64,000 nucleotides of DNA from Tropicimonas sp033101155 (GTDB taxonomy: Bacteria; Pseudomonadota; Alphaproteobacteria; Rhodobacterales; Rhodobacteraceae). The first letter of the stretch is position 1, and the number at the start of each line of letters is the position of its first letter. Under the pieces are notes generated by a model. The model saw nothing but the letters and a program-made list of their open reading frames with translations, was not told where the DNA came from and searched no databases. The position numbers were made by a program, and so were the translations under genes. This document shows positions 8,783 to 16,734 of the stretch, piece after piece. The stretch is taken from positions 150,360 through 214,359 of the forward strand of contig NZ_JAWMPX010000005.1 of assembly GCF_033101155.1 (NCBI RefSeq), given 5' to 3'.

Positions 8783-9940
8783 ATGCCACTGTCCAAGCCC
8801 ACCGCTTGCCTCGCCCTTGCCGACGGAACGCTGTTTTACGGCCATGGGTTCGGAGCCGAGGGGCAGACCGAGGCGGAACTCTGCTTCAACACCGCGATGA
8901 CCGGTTACCAGGAGATCATGACCGACCCCTCCTATGCGGGCCAGATCGTGACCTTCACCTTCCCCCATGTCGGCAATGTCGGCGTCAATGCCGATGACGA
9001 TGAGACCGCGGATCCGGTCGCAGCCGGCATGGTCGTCAAATGGGACCCGACGGAGCCCTCCAACTGGCGTGCGGCGGAAAATCTCAAGCCCTGGCTGGCG
9101 CGCCGTGGCCGGATCGGTATCGGCGGCATCGACACGCGGCGTCTGACCCGTGCAATCCGCCAGCAAGGCGCGCCGCATGTTGCGTTGGCGCATGACCCGG
9201 AAGGCAATTTCGACATCGAGGCCCTGGTCGAGGCCGCGCGCGGCTTCCCCGGGCTGGTCGGGCTGGACCTCGCCAAGGACGTGACCTGCGCGCAGAGCTA
9301 TCGCTGGGATGAGAAGCGGTGGGCCTGGCCCGAGGGCTACACACGACAGGAAAATCCGAGGTTCAAAGTCGTGGCACTGGATTTTGGCGCCAAGCGGAAC
9401 ATCCTGCGCTGCCTTGCCTCGGTCGGCTGCGACGTGACTGTGCTGCCGGCAACGGCCACGGCGGAAGAGGTGCTCGCGCATTCGCCCGACGGCGTCTTCC
9501 TGTCCAACGGTCCGGGCGACCCGGCCGCGACCGGTAGCTATGCCGTGCCGATGATCAAGGAAGTTCTCGCGACGACGGAGCTTCCGGTCTTCGGGATTTG
9601 CCTTGGCCACCAGATGCTGGCGCTGGCCCTTGGCGCAAACACGATCAAGATGAATCACGGCCACCACGGCGCCAACCACCCGGTCAAGGATCTCGAGACT
9701 GGCAAGGTCGAAATCACCTCGATGAATCACGGTTTCACCGTCGATGGCCAGACTTTGCCCGAAGGCGTTCTGGAGACGCATGTCTCGCTCTTCGACGGCT
9801 CCAATTGCGGGATTCGCATGGCTGATCGGCCGGTCTTCTCGGTTCAGTATCACCCCGAGGCAAGCCCGGGTCCGCAGGACAGTTTCTACCTGTTCGAACG
9901 GTTTGCCGCCGCAATGCAGGCGCGAACTGCCACAGCCTGA
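8783..9940 (+). CDS. carA: Carbamoyl-phosphate synthase small subunit
   Basis: CarA is the glutaminase subunit that feeds ammonia to CarB for carbamoyl phosphate, used for arginine and pyrimidines. The 385-residue protein has the N-terminal domain (ALADGTLFYGHGFGAEGQTEAELCFNTAMTG-type) and a class I amidotransferase domain. The latter shows the nucleophile elbow FGICLGHQ, the MNHGHHGANHPV block and the His-Glu pair in QYHPEASPGP. AGGAG at 8770-8774 supports the ATG. carB is not in the window. Confidence 0.97.
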   Translation: MPLSKPTACLALADGTLFYGHGFGAEGQTEAELCFNTAMTGYQEIMTDPSYAGQIVTFTFPHVGNVGVNADDDETADPVAAGMVVKWDPTEPSNWRAAENLKPWLARRGRIGIGGIDTRRLTRAIRQQGAPHVALAHDPEGNFDIEALVEAARGFPGLVGLDLAKDVTCAQSYRWDEKRWAWPEGYTRQENPRFKVVALDFGAKRNILRCLASVGCDVTVLPATATAEEVLAHSPDGVFLSNGPGDPAATGSYAVPMIKEVLATTELPVFGICLGHQMLALALGANTIKMNHGHHGANHPVKDLETGKVEITSMNHGFTVDGQTLPEGVLETHVSLFDGSNCGIRMADRPVFSVQYHPEASPGPQDSFYLFERFAAAMQARTATA

Positions 9941-9968
9941 CAATAGGTAAGCCCACCGACCCGTGTGG

Positions 9969-9984
9969 TTAATGCTCCGTTAAC
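9969..9984 (+). promoter_or_regulatory. CtrA-type binding site
   Basis: TTAA at 9969-9972, seven bases, then TTAAC at 9980-9984 matches the full CtrA box (TTAA-N7-TTAAC) of alphaproteobacteria. It lies 51 bases before the glycosyltransferase start, where activation by CtrA would be possible. Confidence 0.5.
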
Positions 9985-10034
9985 TACGGAACACGCAGAG
10001 TCACCGCAGTTCCTTTGGTTCAGCGACTCGCAGG

Positions 10035-12008
10035 ATGACCGCACCGACACGCATATCCCAACTGGCCCGACCGGTTCCGCTTTCCGAGCATCCGCGCTTT
10101 CGCACAGTGCGGACCGACACGCGTGTGGTCGAGGGCGGTGCACCGGCGAAAAACCTCGTCGGGCAGCGGCTGATTCATAGCGGCGCTGTTGCGCCGGGCG
10201 ACCTCGTCAAGGCACTGGCACTCCAGGCGCGACAGGACGCACGGCTGGGCGACATCCTGCTGTCCAACGGCATGGTCTCCGAGACGGCGCTCCTGAAGGT
10301 GCTCTGCGATCAGTGGCGCACGGAGGTGGTGGATTTCGCGCAGACGCCCCCTGATGTCGCCCTTGTCGATGCCTATGGCGCGACCCGTTGCCTGAAGGAC
10401 GGGCTGATCCCGTGGAGACGACGCGGCTCGACAACCGTTGTGGCGACGACGCGGCCGGAACGGTTCGCCATTTATCGCGACACGCTGGAAGAGCTCTTCG
10501 GCAATGTGAGCATGGCGCTGACAACAGAGGCCGAGTTGCACAAGACCATCACGCAGCTGCGCAATCCACTCCTGGCCGACCGCGCCGAGCAACGGGTGCC
10601 CTACCGGCTGTCCTGTCGCGGCTGGAATGGCCTGCTGGCGGCAAGGATCGTTGCGGTGATGGCGTTGGTTTGCCTGACAGCGGCAATACTGGCACCTGTC
10701 ACAACCTTCTCGCTGCTGGCGATCTGGGCGATCGTGACACTGGCGGTCACATTGGCGTTGAAGGCCGCAGCGTTGGCCTATTCCGCCCGAGACTACTACG
10801 CGACCCGGCGAGAGATGTTCCACACCATGCGCCAGACCGGACCGACGATAGCCCGGCTGCCAACCGTGTCGGTCATGGTCCCGCTTTTCAAGGAGGAGCA
10901 TGTCGCCGACAAGCTGATCAAGCGGCTGGAACGGCTCGCTTATCCGAAGGAACTGCTCGACATCCTGCTTGTTGTCGAGGAGACGGATTCGCAGACACAG
11001 GAGGTGCTCGAACGCACCGAACTCCCGCGCTGGATGCGGGTTGTTGTCGTGCCGGCCGGCGGCGTGCAGACCAAGCCCCGCGCGCTCAACTACTCGCTCG
11101 ATTTCTGCAAGGGGCAGTATATCGGCGTCTGGGATGCCGAAGACGCCCCCGATGCCGACCAGATCCACAAGGTGGTACGCCGCTTTCACGAACGCGGACC
11201 AGAGGTGGCCTGCCTTCAGGGCAAGCTCGATTACTACAACGCCAGGACGAACTGGCTTAGCCGTTGCTTCACCATCGAATATGCAAGCTGGTTCGGGGTG
11301 ATCCTACCCGGCCTACAGAAGATGAAACTGGCGCTGCCGCTGGGTGGCACAACGCTCTATTTCCGTCGCGCGGCGCTGGAACGGCTCGGGGGTTGGGACG
11401 CGCATAATGTGACCGAGGATGCTGATCTTGGCATGCGCCTCGTGCGGTTGGGTTACCGCACCGAGATGGTGGACACGACGACGCGCGAAGAGGCCAATTG
11501 TCGGGTCATCCCATGGATCAAGCAGCGCTCGCGTTGGCTCAAGGGGTACGCGATGACCTGGGGCGTCCATATGCGCAACCCGATGCAGCTCTGGCGCGAC
11601 CTCGGCGCCTGGCAATTCGCCGGCTTCCAGGTCTTGTTCCTCGGAACGTTGTCACAATTCCTGTTGGCGCCGGTCCTGTGGTCTTTCTGGTTGCTAGCCG
11701 TCGGACTGCCGCATCCCTTGACCGGCGTGATCCCGCCTCAGCTCTATTGGCCGCTGATGGGGCTCTTCATCTCTTCGGAGGCGATCAGCATCACCATAGG
11801 TCTCTTCGCCGTTCGCGACCAGCAGCGGCGTTTCCTGATGCCCTGGGTTCCGACGCTGCACGCCTATTTCCCGTTGGCCGCCATCGCCTCCTACAAGGCG
11901 TTCCACGAGATCATGATGAAGCCTTTCTACTGGGACAAGACGACCCACGGACTGCATGATGAAACCGAGCTCGACATCGAAGCCGGTTTTCAACCCGAAG
12001 ACATCTGA
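10035..12008 (+). CDS. Membrane GT2 glycosyltransferase with N-terminal MshEN-like domain
   Basis: The 657-residue protein combines three parts. Residues 41-93 hold two 24-residue MshEN/GspE-N motifs separated by five residues; the second is complete (RLGDILLSNG...Q93), while the first has Leu for its leading Arg. MshEN domains can bind c-di-GMP. Two hydrophobic helices (about 205-250) lead to a GT2 catalytic domain (about 280-500) with WDAEDAPD, TEDADLG and QRSRWLKG (the QXXRW of processive synthases). More membrane helices follow (about 515-610). It probably makes or exports an exopolysaccharide. A CtrA-like box lies upstream. Confidence 0.85.
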   Translation: MTAPTRISQLARPVPLSEHPRFRTVRTDTRVVEGGAPAKNLVGQRLIHSGAVAPGDLVKALALQARQDARLGDILLSNGMVSETALLKVLCDQWRTEVVDFAQTPPDVALVDAYGATRCLKDGLIPWRRRGSTTVVATTRPERFAIYRDTLEELFGNVSMALTTEAELHKTITQLRNPLLADRAEQRVPYRLSCRGWNGLLAARIVAVMALVCLTAAILAPVTTFSLLAIWAIVTLAVTLALKAAALAYSARDYYATRREMFHTMRQTGPTIARLPTVSVMVPLFKEEHVADKLIKRLERLAYPKELLDILLVVEETDSQTQEVLERTELPRWMRVVVVPAGGVQTKPRALNYSLDFCKGQYIGVWDAEDAPDADQIHKVVRRFHERGPEVACLQGKLDYYNARTNWLSRCFTIEYASWFGVILPGLQKMKLALPLGGTTLYFRRAALERLGGWDAHNVTEDADLGMRLVRLGYRTEMVDTTTREEANCRVIPWIKQRSRWLKGYAMTWGVHMRNPMQLWRDLGAWQFAGFQVLFLGTLSQFLLAPVLWSFWLLAVGLPHPLTGVIPPQLYWPLMGLFISSEAISITIGLFAVRDQQRRFLMPWVPTLHAYFPLAAIASYKAFHEIMMKPFYWDKTTHGLHDETELDIEAGFQPEDI

Positions 12009-12032
12009 CCCTTCCCTATTCGAAAGAGAAAA

Positions 12033-12058
12033 CGGCCCGGTACATGTGCACCGGGCCG
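12033..12058 (-). terminator. Terminator of the minus-strand repeat-protein gene
   Basis: A perfect 9-bp stem (12033-12041 with 12050-12058) is followed on the minus strand by TTTTCTCTTTCG. It ends the gene at 12116 and may also stop the convergent glycosyltransferase transcript, although no T-tract exists on that side. Confidence 0.75.
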
Positions 12059-12115
12059 CGTTCGCCATGGGGATGCCCTGCGTGGAGCGTCTTGCTCGTT
12101 GCAGGGAAACCGGTC

Positions 12116-12586
12116 TCAGCTTTCGTGCGCGTGGACCAGATCGGCACGGCTGTTGCTCATGGCGTCCAGACCGACGGATTTGCCGAGCTGGATCCGGTAT
12201 TCCGGGGTGTCGCCGCTATTGGCGGCCGCCTGCGAGGTGATCGCGTTGATCCGGGTCGCGTCATCTTCATCCATCGCCCCCTTCAGCGCCACCAGTTCGG
12301 CGCGGCTGTAGTCGGAGGCGTCGACGCCGAGGCTCTTGGCCAGCTGGTCGGAGCTTGCGGAGGCGCCCTTGGTCGAGACGGTCGCAGCAGCGCCACCGCT
12401 TTCGAGCAGGAAGTTGATGCGGGCGGCGTCACCATCGTCATAGGCGGCCTTGAGTTGGGTCAGCTCGGAGGTCGAGAAGCCCTGGCCTTCAACGCCGAGC
12501 GTGTTGGCCAGCTGGTCACTGGCAAGCGCGGGAGCGGCGATGGCGAGGGTCAGGAGGGCGGAGGTGGCGAGAGCAAAGTGGTTCAT
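12116..12586 (-). CDS. Secreted protein with tandem LGV-type repeats
   Basis: The 156-residue protein has a clear Sec signal (residues 1-23, cut after ALA). The rest is about two and a half copies of a repeat of roughly 45-60 residues: SDQLANTLGVEGQGFSTSEL..., SSDQLAKSLGVDASDYSRAEL..., then a partial YRIQLGKSVGLDA copy. Each has a short helix, L-G-V/L-D/E, an S..EL turn and a D/E-rich helix. I recognise no named family. AAGGA seven bases before the ATG at 12586 supports the start. It is single-gene, with its own terminator. Confidence 0.8.
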   Translation of the reverse strand: MNHFALATSALLTLAIAAPALASDQLANTLGVEGQGFSTSELTQLKAAYDDGDAARINFLLESGGAAATVSTKGASASSDQLAKSLGVDASDYSRAELVALKGAMDEDDATRINAITSQAAANSGDTPEYRIQLGKSVGLDAMSNSRADLVHAHES

Positions 12587-12983
12587 GATGCGGTCCTTTC
12601 GAAGTGCTCGTTTAATCTCTGTCGGCGGGCTGTCCCGCCTTGGATGAGAGAGATGTGGGGTGTGTTCGAGTGCTTCAAAGACTGCAGGAATCGCCGGGTG
12701 ATGTGTGATTATGCACAGGGTTTCGCCGACGGAATTCCGTCGGCGCTCCGTAAGGCGCGCGGATCGGGCAAAGCCAGCCCCGCGCTCAGCAAAGTATCTC
12801 CGCCGCCCTATCGCCTTTGAAAAACGGACAAAATGATGCGTTCTGGGCGAAGATGCTGCGATTTTGGTGAAAGGGATTGTGATTTTGCGGCGCCGTGGTG
12901 CATGTCTGGGTGGTCTCGGCAGGCAATGCCCCGCTCCGCGACAGCTGGATTCGGCCTCAAGACCCGTCGGATGGAAAAGAAAG
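12587..12983. other. Intergenic region with a perfect 22-bp palindrome
   Basis: These 397 bases separate two divergent genes and contain no supported gene. At 12724-12745 there is a perfect palindrome with arms CGCCGACGG and an AATT centre. The stretch 12815-12900 is AT-richer than its surroundings and may hold the LysR promoter. Confidence 0.6.
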
Positions 12984-13883
12984 ATGAGCGCTATGGACAT
13001 CAGGCGATGGGATCACCTGCGCACGGCACTCGCCGTCTTTAAGACCGGCTCGTACCGGGCTGCGGCGGAAGAAACCGGGCTTTCCAGCATGACGGTCGGG
13101 CGGCATATCGAGGCGCTTGAAACCGAGCTCGGCGCACCGGTCTTCGTCCTGCGGGAGAACCGCTGGGAGGCCACCGATCTCGGTCGCCAGATCGCCCGCC
13201 TCGCCGCCGGCTTCGGGGCCGATCTCGAGATCGCGCTCAAGACCAATACAGGTCCAGCCCTCACCTTCGAACCGCTCGAGATCAGTACGATCTCCTATAT
13301 CAACATGTTTTTCCTCGCATCGCATATCCGCCGCTGGCATGAGGTCCATCCAGACAGCCCGCTCACCATCGACGCCAGCGAACAGGATGTCGCCGTCGAA
13401 CGTGGCAGGCTCGATGCCGCCCTGCGTCTCGGCAAACCGGAGCAGATCGGGCTCATTCGACAGAAGATCGCGACCAGCCCGGTGAGTCTGTTCGCCCCGC
13501 ACGGTCACAGTCCCGATCACTGGATCGGACTGCCGGGAGAGCTGGACGATTTGCCGGAGATGCGGATGGCGACAACCCATTTCGGTCACCCCCCGCACTA
13601 TCGGCTTGACAGCTATCCCGCCGTCGCTGCGGCTTCTGCCGAAAGCGGGCTGGCCTGCATCCTGCCGACCTGCATCGCGGACCACTTTCCCACCCTGACA
13701 CCGCTGGAAGGAGAACGCGACATACCTGTCGTGCTTCGCGAGCTCTGGTTCCTGTTTCATGAGCGGCGCAAGTCGGATCCGGCCATTCGGGCGCTCAAAT
13801 CCTGGATCACGCAGATCTTTCCCGATACCAACCGGTGCCTTTGCGGTCGTTGCGGGCGACCGGCTGAGCCTGCCAACAGCTAG
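12984..13883 (+). CDS. LysR-family transcriptional regulator
   Basis: The roughly 300-residue protein has an N-terminal winged HTH (about 5-65, with FKTGSYRAAAEETGLSSMTVGRHIEALETELGAPVF) and an inducer-binding domain of the LysR type. The C-terminus carries an unusual cysteine cluster (CLCGRCG) that could bind metal. The ATG at 12984 lacks a strong ribosome binding site; the ATG at 12993 is an alternative. Its stop shares a CTAG palindrome with the convergent gene, a 4-base overlap. The target is not evident; the divergent repeat protein is the nearest candidate. Confidence 0.9.
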   Translation: MSAMDIRRWDHLRTALAVFKTGSYRAAAEETGLSSMTVGRHIEALETELGAPVFVLRENRWEATDLGRQIARLAAGFGADLEIALKTNTGPALTFEPLEISTISYINMFFLASHIRRWHEVHPDSPLTIDASEQDVAVERGRLDAALRLGKPEQIGLIRQKIATSPVSLFAPHGHSPDHWIGLPGELDDLPEMRMATTHFGHPPHYRLDSYPAVAAASAESGLACILPTCIADHFPTLTPLEGERDIPVVLRELWFLFHERRKSDPAIRALKSWITQIFPDTNRCLCGRCGRPAEPANS

Positions 13884-14149
13884 CGTTTCCCACCCTCGAT
13901 CACTTTGAGCGCGCCGCCGGACGCCGGCGGTCCCAGATCGCCGGAGAGGGCCTTGAAGCGTCGGTCGATCTCGTCAGCCAAGCGAAAGAACTCCCGAGCC
14001 TCCTCCGCGTTGCGCTGCTGGACCGCATTCACCGCGACAAATTCCATGAGCATCCCGGAGATCGCGCGCACGGCCTCTCGCTTCTCGGACGCATCGAGAT
14101 CGCATAGCTCATCACAAATCCGCGCACCCAGCGCCTCGGCTTCAAACAT
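13880..14149 (-). CDS. Small helical protein of unknown function
   Basis: This 89-residue protein is predicted to be mostly helical, rich in Ala/Glu/Arg, with two Cys (CDELCDL) near the N-terminus. GGAG seven bases before the ATG supports it as a real gene. It converges on the LysR gene, with the two stops overlapping in CTAG. I do not recognise the family. No signal or membrane segment is seen. Confidence 0.65.
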   Translation of the reverse strand: MFEAEALGARICDELCDLDASEKREAVRAISGMLMEFVAVNAVQQRNAEEAREFFRLADEIDRRFKALSGDLGPPASGGALKVIEGGKR

Positions 14150-14663
14150 TGTTCACTCCACGCCGGTTGTTCGCAAACCGCCCTGGCATCCCCCCTGAGA
14201 AACTTCGATTGCCACCGGGGTCGTTCCCAATTCACCGAAATCCCCCTGACGGTTTTCGGAAACGACCCGGGGCAGGTCGAGACTGCGATAAGTCACAGAG
14301 ATGGCATAGAAACAATTTTGCACAGCGTCGGAACATTTTTGTCTCTCACCAAGCCCCGCCCGAGACCCGGTTCGGTCAAATCGCGAGGTTTCGTCCGATT
14401 GACCCGGTCGGATCAAGAGAGCTAGTGGGGTGACGAGACGGTCGGTTGCAAGGCGACCGCAAGGGATGCGCACGTGGAGAAAAGTCCGAAAAAACTGTTC
14501 GGGAGCGGGCCTTTCAGACCCCCGCGAGGTCGAAACGGCTGTCGCGTCGCATACCTTCCTCGGACACCGAGCCCCCACGTCCCGCCTTCACGCAGAACGC
14601 TCGCGCGACCATCGCCCCCCACGCGTGCCCCATCACGGGCCGCACAACCCCTTGAGGCCAAAC
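14150..14663. other. 514-base gap with a long imperfect hairpin
   Basis: There is no convincing gene on either strand. A nested inverted repeat spans 14214-14262: outer arms of the GGGTCGTTCC type (one bulge) and inner arms CCGAAA/TTTCGG. The part around 14290-14350 is AT-richer and could be the promoter of the gene ending at 13880. The part upstream of 14664 presumably carries the dehydratase promoter, but I cannot pick one. Confidence 0.5.
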
Positions 14664-15866
14664 ATGAAGATCACGGCAATTGAAACCATCCGCATCGCCG
14701 AACGTCCCAACCTGCTCTGGCTGCAGGTGGAGACAGACGAGGGGCTGGTGGGGCTGGGCGAGACTTTCTTCTCAGCCACAGCCGTCGAAGCCTATCTGCA
14801 TGACGACCTGGCGCCGAAGGTGATCGGGCGCGATCCGCTGGAAATCGACCTGCTGGCCTCGGAACTCGTGGGCTATCTTGGCTTCCGCTCCTCCGGCGTC
14901 GAGATGCGTGGCAACTCCGCCTTCGACATCGCCCTCTGGGACATTTTCGGCAAGGCAACCGGACAGCCCATCGCCCAGCTTCTCGGCGGCTTCTCCCGCC
15001 GCGAGATCCGGACCTACAATACCTGCGCCGGGGTCGAATACATCAAGAAGGCCGGGGGCCAGACCTCCGGGAATTACGGGCTCGGCGCGGCAGGTGAATA
15101 TGACGATCTGAACGGCTTTCTCCATCGCGCCGACGAGCTGGCGCTCTCCTTGATGGAGGAGGGCATCACCGCGATGAAGATCTGGCCCTTCGACATGGCG
15201 GCAGAGGCGTCGCGCGGGCAATATATCTCCGCCGCCGACATGGCGCGGGCGCTGGAGCCCTTCGAGAAGATCCGCAGTTCGGTGGGCGACGCGATGGACA
15301 TCATGGTGGAGTTCCACTCCATGTGGCAGCTCCTTCCGGCGCAGCAGATCGCGCGCGAACTGTCGCAATTCAACACCTTCTGGCACGAAGACCCGATCCG
15401 CATGGACAGCCTCGGCAGCCTGAAACGCTATGCCGAGGTCAGCCGGGCGCCGATCTGTGCCAGCGAGACGCTTGGCAGCCGTTGGGCCTACCGCGACCTG
15501 CTGGAAACCGGCGCGGCGGGTGTTGTCATGGTCGATCTGGCCTGGTGCGGCGGCCTCAGCGAGGGGCGCAAGATCGCAGCGATGGCAGAGACCTGGCATC
15601 TGCCGGTGACGCCGCATGACTGCACCGGTCCGGTCGTGCTTTGCGCCGGCACACATCTGTCGCTCAACGCCCCGAACGCACTTCTCCAGGAGAGCGTGCG
15701 CGCCTTCTACAAGACCTGGTATCGCGACCTCGTCACCGCCCTGCCCCCGGTCTCGAACGGAAAGATCACCGTTCCGCCCGGCCCCGGCCTTGGCATGGAA
15801 CTGAACCCCGAACTTGACCGCGCCTACACCACGGCGCGACGCCGGAGCGGCGCGGCAGATATCTGA
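14664..15866 (+). CDS. Enolase-superfamily acid-sugar dehydratase (mandelate racemase/MLE family)
   Basis: The 400-residue protein has the capping domain (KITAIETIRIAERPN...GLGETFFSA) and the TIM barrel of the family. Candidate active-site residues are the barrel Lys of MKIWPF, acids in VEFHSMW, WHEDPIR and ASETLGSR as the three metal ligands, and the PHDCTGP His at the end of the seventh strand. This resembles D-mannonate/gluconate-type dehydratases, which remove water from aldonic acids to give 2-keto-3-deoxy acids. The substrate is unknown. It heads the catabolic island and converges on a DUF1349 gene. Confidence 0.88.
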   Translation: MKITAIETIRIAERPNLLWLQVETDEGLVGLGETFFSATAVEAYLHDDLAPKVIGRDPLEIDLLASELVGYLGFRSSGVEMRGNSAFDIALWDIFGKATGQPIAQLLGGFSRREIRTYNTCAGVEYIKKAGGQTSGNYGLGAAGEYDDLNGFLHRADELALSLMEEGITAMKIWPFDMAAEASRGQYISAADMARALEPFEKIRSSVGDAMDIMVEFHSMWQLLPAQQIARELSQFNTFWHEDPIRMDSLGSLKRYAEVSRAPICASETLGSRWAYRDLLETGAAGVVMVDLAWCGGLSEGRKIAAMAETWHLPVTPHDCTGPVVLCAGTHLSLNAPNALLQESVRAFYKTWYRDLVTALPPVSNGKITVPPGPGLGMELNPELDRAYTTARRRSGAADI

Positions 15867-15881
15867 GCCGCGTCCCTCCGG

Positions 15882-16466
15882 TCAGCCCGATATGTAGAGC
15901 GGCTCTTCCGGGACCGGACCAGCGCGGAAATCGGCAAACTCGACTTGCAGCCCCTCGCCAAGGGGCGAACAGGCCATCGGTCCGACCCGCGCGCCCCGGG
16001 AGACGAAATTTGCGACCCGAAGGATCTGCCAATTGCCCAGACCGCGCGCATGCACGATCACCGCGGCATCGGTGGCCGTCATCCGGATTGTCCAGTCGCT
16101 CACGGCCCCATCGGCCGGCGCCATCGACCAGTCCGACCGGCCATCGGTCACCACAACCGCGAGATTGGCCCGCCCATCCGCATTCTCGATTCCTGCCTTG
16201 ATCCAGCGGGTCTCGCTTTCCCAAAGCAGCAGCCCGGCCTGTTCGTATTTCGACGTGAACCGCCCCGTGAACGTGACCTCGGCCGCAAACCGCTCCGGCA
16301 TGTCGAACAGACACGCGTGGCCGTTCGAATGGGTGAATCCGTAATGGGTCTCGCGCCAGAAGTCGGTCTGAGCTTGTGTCTCGATCATCAACCGGTCCGG
16401 CGCGATCTGGCTCCGTGCCGGCGGGTTCAGCCAGCCGCCCCGGTCAAAGGGTATGGTTTCCAGCAT
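15882..16466 (-). CDS. DUF1349 protein (ConA-like fold)
   Basis: The 194-residue cytoplasmic protein matches DUF1349, a family with a lectin/glucanase-like sandwich: TDFWRETHYGFTHSNGH, FTSKYEQAGLLLWESETRWIKAGIE, NLAVVVTDGRSDWS and a closing MACSPLGEGLQVEFADF. A strong GAGGAGGA site supports the ATG at 16466 over longer frames. It converges on the enolase-family gene; members of this family are often found in sugar clusters. Carbohydrate binding is plausible but not shown. Confidence 0.85.
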   Translation of the reverse strand: MLETIPFDRGGWLNPPARSQIAPDRLMIETQAQTDFWRETHYGFTHSNGHACLFDMPERFAAEVTFTGRFTSKYEQAGLLLWESETRWIKAGIENADGRANLAVVVTDGRSDWSMAPADGAVSDWTIRMTATDAAVIVHARGLGNWQILRVANFVSRGARVGPMACSPLGEGLQVEFADFRAGPVPEEPLYISG

Positions 16467-16734
16467 GTCCAATCCTCCTCGAAACCGAGGAATGCGCCTT
16501 TCCCGTAAGTATGACAAGACGGCACGGATCGGCCTCGGGATGCGCGTCCCGCGCCGCGATCAGAACGACCGAATGAACAAGTAAATTCTACCAGCTTTTC
16601 GGACATGGACCAACGTAGTGAGCGAGGGCTTTTCGGGTTCAGGCGGGATCGTACTCGCCGGGAACAGGCAACAGGCTCCGGGAGACCCGGGCCTGTTGCT
16701 GCGGAAGAAGTCCGGTTCCGCTGCGCGACATGCC

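Noticed and set aside
12700..12716. TGTGATTATGCACA as a Crp site
   Set aside because: The half-site spacing is wrong (not N6), so it does not match the box seen at 38629.
14153..14661. Minus-strand frames in the 14.2-14.6 kb gap
   Set aside because: There is no ribosome site or family resemblance, the composition is Arg/Pro-rich and a hairpin is included.
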